From contig CM042157.1 in the NCBI GenBank assembly GCA_023376005.1, forward strand, positions 26,909,379 to 26,973,378: a DNA stretch of 64,000 bases, given 5' to 3'. Each line of letters opens with the position of its first letter. The first letter of the stretch is position 1. Under the pieces are notes generated by a model. The model made no database searches. It saw nothing but the letters and a program-made list of their open reading frames with translations, and was not told where the DNA came from. The stretch comes from Doryteuthis pealeii (taxonomy: Eukaryota; Mollusca; Cephalopoda; Myopsida; Loliginidae). The translations under genes and the position numbers were made by a program. Below, piece after piece: positions 1-10,360 of this stretch.

Positions 1-7
1 ATTTTTT

Positions 8-39
<32 letters not shown>

Positions 40-168
40 TAGACAGACAGACAGACAGACAGGGACAGAGACAGAGACAGAGAGACAGAGAGTGAGAGAG
101 TGAAAGAGAGAGAGGGACTTCGAGAGTAAGACGAGGTGGGAGGTAGGGAAGAAAGAATAAAAGAAAGA

Positions 169-211
<43 letters not shown>

Positions 212-240
212 AGGAAAGAATATAATAAAGTTGTAACGAA
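1..240. repeat. GA-rich microsatellite tract
   Basis: The window opens inside a purine-rich simple repeat: (GA)n, then GACA runs, then (GAAA)n. No coding signal is visible; the short open frames here are low-complexity artefacts. The left boundary is outside the window. Confidence 0.9.
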
Positions 241-840
241 AAATATTCCGTAAAGAGAGTGGATCCACTATTTTTGTTTGCGTTTGTTTTGTTTTTTTGT
301 TTTTTAAGTGAACATGACGTAAACAAAAAGGGGGAGAAGACAAGTCGGAAGAAAAGATTGAAGAATTACTTTTTTTTAAATAAACAAAAAAATAAAACGA
401 TTATAAAAAAATGCACAAGTGGAAGAATCTTTTTAAATTTCAAAAAATGTTTTTGTTTTTTTTTGTGGTGTTTTTTAAAGTCAAAATGAGGAAAACAAAG
501 AAAGAGAGAAAAAAATGAAGGGACGAAAGAATGAAGAATTTTTTTTTTTAAATAAACAAAAAAATAAATAATGGAAGAATCTTCTTTTTTTTAAATTGTG
601 AAAAAAAAACAACAAAAACAACAACAACATATAAACAAACAAAACAAAACAAAAAATAAACAACTCAAAAACGAAAACGAAATTGTTAAAATGAAAGAAT
701 ATTTTGGAATAATAATTCTCTAAAGAAATGGAAAAAAAATAATCTGCAGTTGATCGTTGCGACGAGTACTTCTTTAAATTCAAAACAAAAAAGAAAACAA
801 AAAACCAAATAAGAGTATAAAATAGTTGTTCCTTGTGTAA
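241..840. other. A-rich low-complexity sequence, no gene seen
   Basis: Poly-A and poly-T runs are interleaved with degenerate A-rich repeats. A phrase resembling AATGAAGAATT followed by a T-run and AAATAAACAAAAAAATAAA occurs twice (about 355-400 and 525-570), which suggests a local duplication. Open frames on both strands are compositionally biased and are not credible proteins. Confidence 0.6.
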
Positions 841-1000
841 CTAACGCGAAGAACGGAAACTTAAAAACGTGTCTTCGCTGCTTATTCCGTATTTCTCTCG
901 CTCCACCACGACGACTACGACGACGACAACGACGACGACGCTAAGAAGAAAAGCTATCAACCCCGGATTCATGCCGCTCAAGCGACCACTCTCCTTAGAA
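841..1000. other. CpG-containing non-repeat island with an ACG trinucleotide run
   Basis: This 160-bp stretch is clearly richer in G, C and CpG than its surroundings and carries an impure (ACG)n run near 907-940. It could be part of an exon or untranslated region of a gene lying mostly outside the window. No open frame or splice signal is strong enough to say so. Confidence 0.3.
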
Positions 1001-1144
1001 ATACATAACTAGATAACAAAATTTTTAAAATATTTTAAAAAACAACAAAAAAACAACAACAAATAACCCTTCTCAAATCGTCGGCCAGGAGCCTCTTCTG
1101 TGCCTTTTTTATTATTTCATCCTTGCGATTTTTTTTCTTCAAAC

Positions 1145-1212
1145 GGAGTCTATGTGACAGCAAGTCCCCTCAGTTCTCCTATTATTATAAGTTTTCCACA
1201 CCAGCTTAAGCT
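1145..1212 (-). mobile_element. LINE 3'-end fragment (minus strand)
   Basis: Read on the minus strand, this contains the phrase CTGAGGGGACTTGCTGTCAC, nearly identical to the 3' end of the LINE fragment at about 7580-7600. It abuts a second copy of the same 3' end at 1213-1372, giving two LINE ends in tandem. Confidence 0.5.
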
Positions 1213-1214
1213 GA

Positions 1215-1248
<34 letters not shown>

Positions 1249-1372
1249 GATGTTGGTCTTGTTGTCTCATTTTTTAACTGGTGATCTTTCTCTGGGGTCT
1301 GAGTGGCAGCAAGTTTCCTCACATTTCCAGGACTCTTCTGAGTATTATAGTCGATCTCGTCAATGATGTTGT
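1213..1372 (-). mobile_element. LINE 3' end with (AAT)n tail (minus strand)
   Basis: On the minus strand the sequence runs through a TCCTGGAAATGTGAGGAAAC phrase and an AAAGATCACCAG phrase and ends in an (AAT)n tail at 1213-1249. The same order, with close sequence, is seen on the plus strand at 7575-7711, where it follows recognisable reverse-transcriptase C-terminal coding sequence. It is a 5'-truncated non-LTR retrotransposon end; a microsatellite tail is normal for such elements. Confidence 0.6.
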
Positions 1373-1512
1373 CTGCATGGTCTGAATTATTATTTTTTTT
1401 TTTTTTTTTATTCATTTTTTTTTTCTTGGCTTACTGCATTCGATTAAGTGTGTCCGTAATTTCCGCTTCAGTTTAGAATTGTTTCTACTCATGATTGCCC
1501 CGACAGTAATCT

Positions 1513-1514
1513 TA

Positions 1515-1576
<62 letters not shown>
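1513..1576. repeat. (ATT)n / (ACT)n compound microsatellite
   Basis: Pure ATT repeats pass directly into pure ACT repeats. The ATT part may mark another LINE tail, but the flanks show no recognisable LINE sequence. Confidence 0.9.
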
Positions 1577-1578
<2 letters not shown>

Positions 1579-1654
1579 GTGCTGTTTCTCGATTTGTCTT
1601 GTATTAGTCCTTTTTTTATGGAAAGTTATTTCATCAATCAGTACTTTGGAAAGA

Positions 1655-1719
1655 AAGACAGAAAAAATATAATGTAGATAGAAAGAGAGAGATGAAGAAA
1701 AGAAATGCATAAATAACGA

Positions 1720-1755
<36 letters not shown>

Positions 1756-1813
1756 AATACTTAATTAAATGAATTAGAAAAGAAAAATAGAAAGAAAAAA
1801 AAAGAAAGTAATT

Positions 1814-1857
<44 letters not shown>

Positions 1858-2247
1858 AGAAATGAAAAAATTAATCAAATAAATTAGGAAAGAAATAAAA
1901 GGAATGAAAAAAATAGAAGGTGATTAAGAAAAAGAAAAAGAAGAAAGAAGAAAGAAAAATTAATTAAACAAATTATGAAAGAAAAAAGAAAGAAAAAAGA
2001 AGGTGATTAAGAAAGAAGAAAAAAAAGAAGAAAGAAAGAAAGAAAGAAAGAAAAAAAAATGAAAGAATTAATCAAATAAATTAGGAAAGAAAAAAAAGGA
2101 AAGAAAAAAATAGAAGGTGATTAAGAAAGAAATAAAAAAAGAAAGAAAGAAAGAAATAAAGAAAGAAATGAAAGAATTAATCAAATAAATTAGAAAAGAA
2201 AAAAAAGGAAAGAAAAAAAAAAGGAAAGAAAAAGATAGAAGGTGATT

Positions 2248-2287
<40 letters not shown>

Positions 2288-2292
2288 AAAAG
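1655..2292. repeat. (GAAA)n-based minisatellite
   Basis: The region is built of (GAAA)n blocks separated by a recurring phrase, approximately TTAATCAAATAAATTAGGAAAG plus GAAGGTGATTAAGAAAG, that appears four to five times. It is a higher-order purine repeat, not coding. It resembles in style the pyrimidine-rich minisatellite at 11.7-12.5 kb. Confidence 0.8.
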
Positions 2293-2787
2293 AATCCCCC
2301 AGTCTTGCAAATCGAAGAACAATTTTTCCCTCTGTATGAGATTTAAATATTTGCATTTATTCAAAGTCCTTAAATCTTTTTTCGCGTTGATCGTTTCATA
2401 TATCTCCACACATCCTACATTAATACCATCATTTGGTGTCTCACTGACAACACACGCAACACACAAAGATCGAAAGTAGAAAACAAAAAATAAATGAAGT
2501 AAACATAAACAATCGTTATTTACTGTGGTTTTCTAACTGATGCAAAACGGTATCATCAAATACAAATAAACATCTTTCTTTTTTCTTTTTTTGGTCAATT
2601 GTATTAAAAAAAAAAAACTTTTATGTAACAGTCAACTTATAATTTTATTCTATTTTATTTTACTTTATTTTGTTTTATTTATAACAATAAAATCTTTATC
2701 TTATTCCAGCAAACACGTATTTTCCTCTGTTTTATTGATTTTTAAAAGCATTCCTGGCAAAAGCAAAAAATAAATAAATAAATACCC
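2293..2787. other. AT-rich sequence, nothing recognised
   Basis: Non-repetitive AT-rich sequence with a TTTTA-type run near 2645-2690. No feature can be supported. Confidence 0.5.
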
Positions 2788-3245
2788 TTATGGCAAGCCC
2801 CAACCCCTTTTTATCATATGGGTGCTAGAAGGCGGTGGCTGCGGGTCTACATGTCCTGGGAATGACGTTAAACTCTATCTGATGGTGAGGTTCCAGTTTT
2901 GGAGGTTTGGGGAATGTGAAGCACCCCTTCATCACAATTGCTCCCTGGTCCACTCTGACCCGGAGTGGTAGTACCTGTTAGGGTCTCATCAATGGGTTAA
3001 ACTCTATCTGGTGGTGAGGTTCCAGTTTTGAAGGTTTGGGGAATGTGGAGCACCCCTTCATCACCATTGCTCCCTGGTCCACTCTGACCCGGAGTGGTAG
3101 TACCTGTTAGGGTCTCATCTATGGGTTAAATAGAAAAAAACATGAGTTGATAAACAAAATTGTATTATACATTAAGAATTGATTTATTTCAAAACTTTGT
3201 CGGCATTAAATAACCCACTGAAGTTGATATGCCGTAAAACAAAAC
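2788..3245 (+). mobile_element. Family R interspersed repeat with internal duplication
   Basis: The element starts near GGCAAGCCCCAACCCC and ends at ATGCCGTAAAACAAAAC. Its middle block of about 129 bp (2868-2996) is tandemly duplicated (2997-3125). Near the 3' end, CGGCAT (3201-3206) and ATGCCG (3229-3234) form an inverted repeat. The same family is at 14090-14385, 22708-23028 and 24987-25310, and fragments occur elsewhere. No coding sequence or tRNA-like boxes are seen, so it could be the 3' end of a retroposon or a SINE body. Confidence 0.65.
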
Positions 3246-3640
3246 GGACCAAACGAAAATAAAAAAAATAAAATAAAAAGTTTGTATATCCGAACGGCTA
3301 TCAGACCGGCTTTCTTAACATCCTGTTGAGAATTTTCTAAGTCCAGAGCCCCATTCATAAAAGGATTTATCAGTAAATGGCTAAAAATGGCCTTTTCGTT
3401 TAAAGTTAAATGTTATTTCCCTTAAATCAAAGACTTATAAATGTTTCATATTACATTTAAACAAAAGCTATCATTTGGGGTAGATTAGAAAAATGAATGT
3501 GACTTCTGGCCGGGTGGAATGAGGTGGTAAGTAAACCTTAAAAAAAAAATAAAGAAAAGAAAAGAAATAGTCACTAACGAATTATCGTGCGTATTGTGAC
3601 TCCCAAGACAAGGACTTTATGCTTTTTTGTTTTGTTTTTT
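3246..3640. other. AT-rich sequence, nothing recognised
   Basis: No coding, tRNA-like or terminal-repeat signal is recognised here. Confidence 0.4.
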
Positions 3641-3649
3641 TTTTTTACA

Positions 3650-3800
3650 ATGTAGTGGAGGTGGCGATGATAGTGCTCCGTGGGATCTGCCATGCCGCCA
3701 CTGCTGCTGCTGCTACCGCGGCTGCTGCTGCTGCTGCCTCTGCTTCTGCAATTGCTGTTCTTCGTATTGCGTGGATGCTAAAGCAGCTGGAGTATTCGTA
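3650..3800. repeat. GCT/CTG trinucleotide-rich stretch
   Basis: Imperfect (GCT)n around 3695-3760 leaves several frames open at once (alanine-, cysteine- or leucine-rich readings). This is expected for a trinucleotide repeat and is not evidence for a protein. Confidence 0.6.
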
Positions 3801-3926
3801 ATGTCAACAGTTAAAGAATCATGTATAAACTTACCTTGTGCAGTTTATGTCAATAGCAGTAGTAATAGTATCATTAGTACCAGTGGTATTTCTGGTAGCA
3901 GTTTTTGCAGTATTAAAAACGCTATT

Positions 3927-4143
3927 GCCATGTTGTTTGCATTTTGTGAAAGTAATATTAATAGGGAAATTAAGTGCCGTAAAAGTAATCATGATATCAG
4001 TAGTAGTAGTCGTAGTAGTAGTAAAATGCCCTAATATCGGTATCAGTCAGACAGCGAATTGACGGATATTGCCATGTTGTTTGCATTTTGTGAAAGTAAT
4101 ATTTAATAGGGAAATTAAGTGCCGTAAAAGTAACGATGATATC

Positions 4144-4180
<37 letters not shown>

Positions 4181-4210
4181 AAACAATGAGAAAAAATCGC
4201 CGGGGTGCCC
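3927..4210. repeat. 144-bp tandem duplication with (AGT)n runs
   Basis: A segment starting GCCATGTTGTTTGCATTTTG at about 3928 recurs at 4072. Each copy contains GGGAAATTAAGTGCCGTAAA and ends in an (AGT)n run; the second run is the longer. The period is about 144 bp. A fragment of SINE S2 (4030-4060) is caught in the duplication. Confidence 0.75.
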
Positions 4211-4488
4211 TAATGTCGGTATCAGCCAGACAGCGAATTGACGGATATATGAGGCTTCAAAGATCCTCAAAAAATGCCTTTTTAAGGCACTATTATCAAC
4301 CTATTTTCACTACCGCTAGACCAAGGAGATTGTTTTCGGCGTCTGAGGTGGAGCGACACACCTACCGTCAGCTCCTCACTTTACCACACAAATCCCTGCG
4401 CAACTCATGCGCTGAGTTTGCGAGAGCCGGTATCGAACCAGGAACTTTGTGGTTCCCAGGCGAACGCGCTACCGACTGAGCAAAACCA
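4207..4488 (-). mobile_element. tRNA-derived SINE, family S2
   Basis: The minus strand begins with a tRNA-like head: an A-box region reading GCTCAGTCGGTAGCGCG and a B box GGTTCGATACC (about 4430-4440). The body then includes an inverted AGCGCTA/CTAGACCAAGGAGA segment and ends near GGCTGATACCGACATTAGG. Other copies are at 9007-9232, 14484-14590 (partial) and 26965-27130. This is the best preserved S2 in the window. It is non-autonomous and would be transcribed by RNA polymerase III if active. Confidence 0.75.
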
Positions 4489-4559
4489 ACAAATAAACAT
4501 GGGGTTTCTAAAGCTAGAGAATTATTGAAATTTAACTTTACCAACCCCTTTCTGGTCAT

Positions 4560-4864
4560 TTAATATCAGGTTGCTTACAGTACCTGCTGTTGCTTAAATT
4601 GTCACCGATCTAAGTTTTGAACAGGCTCATCACTGCTTAACTTCGGTGATCTTGAGGGAACCGGTGCTTTCAACTTATTTAACTTCTGTGGGTTTTTTTT
4701 TTTGGGGGGGGGTTGTTTTTTTTGTAATTTTCTTTTTCGATTTTTAGCATTTGTGCTAGAAGATGAGACACGTACATGTCTAGGATTTTGAAAAAAAAGC
4801 GGACTATGAAATCCTGACCAAAAGACAATACCTACAGTTAATTTCATATTTACCCACCCCACCC
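4560..4864. other. Intergenic sequence, nothing recognised
   Basis: Mixed-composition sequence with T and G homopolymers near 4690-4725. No supported feature. Confidence 0.4.
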
Positions 4865-5075
4865 CACCACCCGCAAGGTAAATTTCTTTACCAAAGTTTA
4901 ATAGTTTTGAATTAAGAGTTTTCCTTCAAGACTGGTTACGTAAGCAATGTTAAAGATTCCAGCTTGACCGTCTACTTACCCATAGCTGGTGGGAGAATAC
5001 TTTTCCCAAGGTTATTGGCGCTATGTAAAATGCAAACAGCATCGTCTAGGATTTATAACAATGGAAGTTGGACTC
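4865..5075 (-). mobile_element. Decayed tRNA-SINE, family S1
   Basis: Recognisable S1 blocks remain in order on the minus strand: an AGTTTTCCTTC-type block, CCCATAGCTGG, CTTTTCCCAAGG and a decayed B-box phrase GTCTAGGATTTATAAC. Divergence from the intact copies at 9246-9532 and 12846-13132 is high, so this is an old insertion. Confidence 0.55.
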
Positions 5076-5577
5076 TTCTGAATGTCGACTGAATTATTGA
5101 AATCTTAACTTTAATCTTCTTTACATTTAAAAAAAAAATTTTTTTAGAATTCGCGCTAGATAATGATGATTTCCTACTACGATGTCACAGTCCAGCATGT
5201 TAGCCACAATGCCATGGGGAGTTCCTCTTCTAGAAAAGGAGAGGCATACAATTCTCAGGGATTTTTAAATACAAACGGACCACCAAATCCCGACCGTTAG
5301 TGTTAATTTTAAAAAGAAAATAACTTTGTATGCGTATTTATGAGATGAGGCTTGATATGAATAATTATATTTCGGACAATTGTTCTCATCTTTATTGTGT
5401 ACTAGAAGTAGCTACCCGGCATTGCCTGGGTAGTGGGAAGGTAAAAAAAGTTAGTCTCGCAGATCTATTCTTGCTGTATCACGAGTTGGATCCTCGTGGG
5501 ATGCCCCATTTAAATCCCAATGGAAGAAAAACCTTGCGTTGATCCAACTGCTCTGAAAAGAAAAATTCATGTCTACT

Positions 5578-5582
5578 ATTTA

Positions 5583-5655
<73 letters not shown>
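5578..5655. repeat. (TA)n(GT)n microsatellite
   Basis: About 50 bp of TA repeats pass into about 30 bp of GT repeats. Confidence 0.95.
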
Positions 5656-5657
<2 letters not shown>

Positions 5658-5696
5658 TATCATTTAAATATCATTTTTCAATTATCTTTACTAATA

Positions 5697-6289
5697 CTAG
5701 CAAATATATGCACCCTCCGGGTGCCAGTATTTAATATTAAGAATGCAGATAAAAAAGATTTTGAACAGAGGGGGTATGATTGAAAAATAGAACAACTTTG
5801 AAACTAACTCTTCCATCATTTTATATTACTCCCGTCTATCTTTGTTAAATTTTCCTAATTTAACTATTTGATTAAGATAGAAAGTAAAGAATAATATTAC
5901 AGTTATTTCTTCTTGTTAATGGATTTTTTTAAAGATTTATTCCTGAAATTTTTGCTCATATTCAATAAGATAAAACCAAACAATTAGAAACCAATAATAC
6001 TAAGCATATATTTATTAAAATCAAATTTTTAATATCAAAATGCAAATTAGGCTTCCCATTCACACTGTAAACCGCTATTTTGTTGTATATATAAATACTA
6101 TTGCATGTTACTAGTATGTGGATATGGTCAACAGTCTTAATGATGTAAAACAATTTTATTAATAATTGGGTTTTAAATAAAAAATAAAATCATGGAGAAT
6201 GTGATGTAAATAACAAAGGGAATTGTGATTTGTATAGTAATATAGTTTCGGTTACAGACAGAAAAACTCATAATCTCCATTGTAATAAG
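5697..6289 (-). mobile_element. Non-autonomous Helitron-like element H1
   Basis: Read on the minus strand it begins TCTTATTACAATGGAGATT (5' TC at 6289) and ends with CTAG at 5697-5700. Just before the CTAG is a hairpin, GCACCC-GGA-GGGTGC (about 5710-5724), about 10 nt from the terminus. A 5' TC and a 3' hairpin followed by CTRR are the diagnostic ends of Helitrons. Related copies are at 16264-16943 (-) and 30457-31085 (+), with counterparts in the other copies. There is no Rep/helicase coding sequence. Length is about 593 bp, slightly shorter than the others. Confidence 0.75.
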
Positions 6290-7075
6290 ATAAATCAAAC
6301 GTTCGTTATTTTTGCTCAAAAACCAAGATCTAGTGATAGTGAATGTGTATATATATTTACTTTGTCGTTAGTTGTTTTATATTAAAAGTTTCCTCCGAAC
6401 ATACATATACACACAACTGCCCTTTATATATGTATAGATAGACAACCTTCAGACTACTGTAACCTCGGGTTCTGTTTTTGGCGGGTTCTTTTAATTTATT
6501 ATTTCAATTACCTTAAACTATAAACTATCTTCAGACGATTACCCATGAATTCAAATGCAGTTTCGGAGCTTAACTTATATGTAATATACACACATAAATA
6601 TGTCTGGTGAATATTCTTTTTAGCTTGTGAATTTAAACTTTGACAATATATTTTTTTTAATTGTTGTCAGTTTAATATGTTAAAACTTCCGCTGGGACAT
6701 ATTTTACGTTTTGTTGTTTATTTTCTTTATTTTAGGTTTCTCCTTTTTAAAATTGAAAAAAAAAAAAAAAAAGAAATAAGATAAGTACCCGGATGCTGTG
6801 GAATAAGAAGTTCCTTGGGAATCTCTTGGGGATATCTTGACTTGTGCCTTTTGTTACTGCTCACTCAAGGGGACTCCAAACAGCAGAAATATCACGAGAC
6901 TTATTGATAAAATTGTGATTAGATCTAGAAAAAATTAAAATGGAAAAAGTAACTTATTCTAAAAACTGAAATTTCAAAATATCGTAAAGATACTATTTCT
7001 CTGAATGTTTGAGATGAGGCTTGATGATTAATATTATCTGCGTTATTCGAACTATTGTTTTCATCTTCATTGTTA
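6290..7075. other. AT-rich sequence, nothing recognised
   Basis: Low-GC sequence with T and A homopolymers. No gene, SINE or Helitron signature is supported. Confidence 0.4.
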
Positions 7076-7135
7076 TCTGTACAACGTTTCGGCCGAAATG
7101 CCCTCTGGCTTTCTTCAGGTATTTCTTGTAGAACT
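7076..7135 (-). ncRNA. Possible degenerate hammerhead-like motif
   Basis: The minus strand has CUGAAGA, then a GCC/GGC helix region, then GAAACG, in the right order for a hammerhead core. The outer stem I strands do not pair and the presumed stem II is long and irregular. It may be a decayed relative of the better motifs at 15.7, 20.7 and 21.3 kb. Confidence 0.2.
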
Positions 7136-7289
7136 CGGGAACCTTCTCGGACTTGGAAAGACATGGCCTAGTAGATAAAGGAGTTAGGTTAAGACAGTTC
7201 TAGGTGACAGTTATCTCTGGATTGCAGGTTCAATCCTGGTCAAGGACAGTAGTAACATAGAATAATAATGAACACAGCTTAACACCTCT

Positions 7290-7656
7290 TCCCCAGCTAT
7301 GGTTAGTGGAATGAGAACAAGATACCCCCATGGACTGAATAAAAAGTTGGGTTCAAAGTTCCGTGATGGCTCCCGATTACGACCAAAAGGTCCCCGAGTC
7401 CGAAAAGAAGTTATGGAATATGAAAGTGAAAGTGATACCAATTGTAGTTGGTGCACTTGGAACGGCCCCAAAAGGATTGGAAAAGGGATTGGAAAGTTTG
7501 GAAATCAGAGGAAGAATTGAAACCATGCAGAACATTCCACTGCTGCAATCTGCCAGAATACTCAGAAGATTCCTGGAGACCTGAGGAGACTTGCTGTCAC
7601 TCAGACTCCAGTGAAAGACCATCAGCTAACACTGATGTGAAAACTCAAAAGGAGTA

Positions 7657-7711
<55 letters not shown>
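7290..7711 (+). pseudogene. LINE reverse-transcriptase C-terminal end with (AAT)n tail
   Basis: The plus-strand frame starting at 7363 reads a stretch that includes KVIPIVVGALGTAPKGLEK and IPLLQSARILRRFLET. I recognise this as the carboxy-terminal part of a common invertebrate non-LTR retrotransposon reverse transcriptase. The frame ends at 7582. The remaining 3' sequence leads into an (AAT)n tail at 7656-7711, the expected microsatellite tail. The catalytic palm is missing, so this is a 5'-truncated, inactive copy. Similar 3' ends on the minus strand are at 1145-1372. Confidence 0.75.
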
Positions 7712-8055
7712 GAAAGAAATACTTAAGAAGAACAAAAAAGCTCCTAGAAAGCAAGCTATGTAGCAGAAATCTTATCAAGGCAATAAACTCATGGACTGTC
7801 CCTCTCGTAAGATATCCGGGACCATTCCTTAAATGGACAAGAGAGGAACTCCGATAGATGGACCACAGGACAAGGAAACTTATGACCATGCACAAGGCAT
7901 TACACCCAAAGGACGACATAGACAGACTATATGTACAAAAAAAATAAGGGGGAACATTGAGTAGATATAGTAGATATGACAATCCAAGCAGTTGACGAAT
8001 ACACGAATAAGAGTAAGGAAAGACTAATTGCAGCAGTAAGGTAAAGCAATTACAG
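7712..8055 (+). pseudogene. LINE reverse-transcriptase fragment (upstream part of the same family)
   Basis: One frame reads RRTKKLLESKLCSRNLIKAI, then PGPFLKWTREELR, a stop, then TRKLMTMHKALHPKDDIDRL and a second stop. This is the region that normally precedes the C-terminal block found at 7363-7582, yet here it lies after that block's (AAT)n tail. So it is a separate truncated or rearranged insertion, or part of a head-to-tail pair. Two in-frame stops make it inactive. Confidence 0.7.
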
Positions 8056-8349
8056 CATATTGACAAGCAGAAATACATTAAAAAAACTAAAAAAAAAAAA
8101 CAGAAATGGGAAGGAAAACAGAAACTAACCTTTTGCTCCCCTTCAGACGCCGGGTAGCTGCTTCTAGTAGATATATAAAGTGTTCGAAATCGAAAGACAA
8201 TATGAAACCCACTGTCGTTCCTGGAGTTGTTGGCTGTGTTCGTCTCTTTTGTAAAAACATAAAAAGTTACTTACCAGAAATGTCATATTTACTGTCAATG
8301 ACAAACCATCTGAGTTGAACATATACCAAACCAATACAAAATATCTCCG

Positions 8350-8359
8350 AGTATATATA

Positions 8360-8401
<42 letters not shown>

Positions 8402-8413
8402 TATCTGTCTCTC

Positions 8414-8451
<38 letters not shown>

Positions 8452-8453
8452 AT
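8350..8453. repeat. (TA)n plus (CTGT)n/(CT)n microsatellite
   Basis: A TA tract is followed by CTGT and CT repeats. The 25-bp phrase just before it (ACCAATACAAAATATCTCCG and onward, about 8327-8351) recurs at about 8844-8872. Confidence 0.9.
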
Positions 8454-8720
8454 CACAGTCTCTCTTCATATATATATTTTATATTATGATAATGGTACAC
8501 AGTAATAACCTACTCGAGTTTCACCATAAGGATCTTCAGGGTTAAATCCACTGGATTAATCAAGATATTGATTAATTGCAGTAGATTGCACGTGTGTAAA
8601 TTTGCTCTACCACCGTATTGAGCACTTTTTATTTGTTATATCGCTGTCTTATCATTGTGAATCTTGCATCAACTAACCATTATGACCTGTTTCACCAGTA
8701 AGTTACCTTTTCCACAAATA

Positions 8721-8721
<1 letters not shown>

Positions 8722-8759
<38 letters not shown>
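8722..8759. repeat. (TA)n microsatellite
   Basis: An uninterrupted TA tract between AT-rich flanks, directly before a partial SINE S2 (8765-8820, minus). Confidence 0.95.
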
Positions 8760-8760
<1 letters not shown>

Positions 8761-9006
8761 TCGTTGTCGTGGTGGCCTAAAGTCGGTATCAACTAGACAT
8801 CGAGGGAGTCTATCTCCTCTCTTAATTTATTAATAAGTAAAGACCAAACCAATACAAAATATCTCCGAGTACAAAATGTCTGATAAAGCTTGATTGGTTG
8901 GTTGGCTGTTTTATGGCATACAAAACCTTGAGGGCTATTTAATGCCAAATCTTTTTGGGTCAGGTATGTATAATTTGTAAGCAAAATAAAAAAGTGAAGT
9001 CGTCGG

Positions 9007-9232
9007 TGTTGCCTAAAGTCGGTATCAGCCAGACAGCGAGGGAGTCTATCCCCCTTTTTACTAGCGCTAGACCAAGGAGATTGTTTTTGCGTCTGCAGTG
9101 AGGCGCCACATCTACCATTAACCCCTTACTTAACTTCACAGCCCTCTGCTACTACATAGTCTGGGTTGGCGATGGGCGGTATCGAACCAGGAACTTTGGC
9201 GAATCCTCTACCGACTGAGCTAAACCGGCCCT
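9007..9232 (-). mobile_element. tRNA-derived SINE, family S2
   Basis: Same order of blocks as the S2 at 4207-4488. The minus-strand head reads GGCCGGTTTAGCTCAGTCGG with B box GGTTCGATACC. Part of the anticodon-arm region is deleted (AGGATTCGCC replaces a longer stretch). It lies just upstream of the S1 element where the large repeated unit begins. Confidence 0.7.
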
Positions 9233-9245
9233 ATATATAAACAAA

Positions 9246-9532
9246 TAGGAAGCGCGTGGTGTAATGGTTAAAGTCATGGGAAATGGACTCGTCGCCCCGA
9301 GTTCAAATCCTGGACGTGTTAATTGCATTTCACTTAGCGCTAATACCCTTGGTAAAGGTATGAATCCGACTCTCCCTCCAGCTATGGGTAAATAGCAGGG
9401 CAGATTGGGTTCTTTAACCATGGCTAGGTAACCAGTCTAGGAGAAGGAAAACTCTGAATTCAAACCTGTTGAACCCCGCTTAAGAAATTGACCTTGTGTC
9501 GTATCCTGCTCGCGCGGAGGGGTTGGTAAATA
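9246..9532 (+). mobile_element. tRNA-derived SINE, family S1 (contains the fold-back recombination sites)
   Basis: A tRNA-like head has a perfect-consensus Pol III A box TGGTGTAATGG (9257-9267) and a B box GTTCAAATCC (about 9301-9310). A conserved body follows, ending near GTTGGTAAATATATATATG with a short TA tail. Two 10-bp segments in this SINE, ATGGTTAAAG at 9264-9273 and its reverse complement at 9412-9421, are the sites joined at the head-to-head junction near 42676. The direct 22-kb repeat also begins here. Confidence 0.8.
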
Positions 9533-9540
9533 TATATATG

Positions 9541-10360
9541 TAAACAAATAGTTTGTCATTAAGTGTTTTGTTTATCAAGCATGTCAAACCTTGGACTATG
9601 CCGTGCCAAGACCGCTTTATTCTGTTCATTCATTTATTTTTTTCAAACTCAATTTTTTAAAAACATATATTTTTAAACTCATCTTTTAATCTAGCCCATA
9701 GACGAGACTTTAATAGATTCAACCGCTGCGGGGCAAAGTGGACCTGGAAATAATGGTGTAGGGGGATTATCGTTCATTTGCCGGAAGAGTTATCTTCTCT
9801 CTGAGTTGCTGTTTGTTCCCACTAGGGGACCTCTGGTATTTAAGCGCGTTCATTCAAACGCTGCTTCCTCTTTCAGCTAGATCTTCTCAATGAACTGCTA
9901 TGGGCTAGAATCTATCTACACCCCTTTATCAGTGGGGCTTTTGCCACCCCCTTACATTACTGTAAGTCTTTTATACAGCATGGACTATCCTTTAGTTCCA
10001 TGTCTGTAACATCTTTATTTTACGTACATTTGGGTATCTTGTTTATACCTAAATATTGTATATGTATTTACATGTTCTATTCTCCTGTACATTATGTAAC
10101 TTATCGTTTCCATGTGCTGTTATATATATTAAATGTTTTGTCTCACAACGTGTCGGAATTGTATGTTCATTAATTACCTTTGAACCTTACAGTTGGATTT
10201 CATGGCGTGTCAACTCTTGGATTATTTTATTCCAATTTCTAATGCATTTTTATAGTAAAAATTGTTTCTAATGCATTTTTATAGTAAAATCGTTTCTAAT
10301 GCATTTTTATAGTAAAAATCATTTCTAATTAATTACCTTTGAACCTTACAATGGCGATGA
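9541..10360 (+). other. LTR-like stretch (candidate solo LTR)
   Basis: A TATTTAAG box (about 9837-9844) is followed by mixed-composition sequence, then AT-rich sequence with a triplicated 27-bp unit containing TCTAATGCATTTTTATAG (10237-10327). It ends at ATTACCTTTGAACCTTACA followed by ATGGCGATGAAGGGG. A TATA-like box, a CA end and a TGG-initial stretch after it would suit an LTR plus primer-binding site. I could not identify a matching second LTR or a gag/pol frame, so this is weak. The ATTACCTTTGAACCTTACA phrase also occurs at about 10170-10190. Confidence 0.25.

Noticed and set aside
3619..4034. Ala- or Cys-rich protein
   Set aside because: It is a (GCT)n trinucleotide run that is open in several frames, with no recognisable domain.
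6520..6575. Hammerhead-like motif (CUGAAGA and CGAAAC on the minus strand)
   Set aside because: The two core parts are in the wrong order and no stems form between them.
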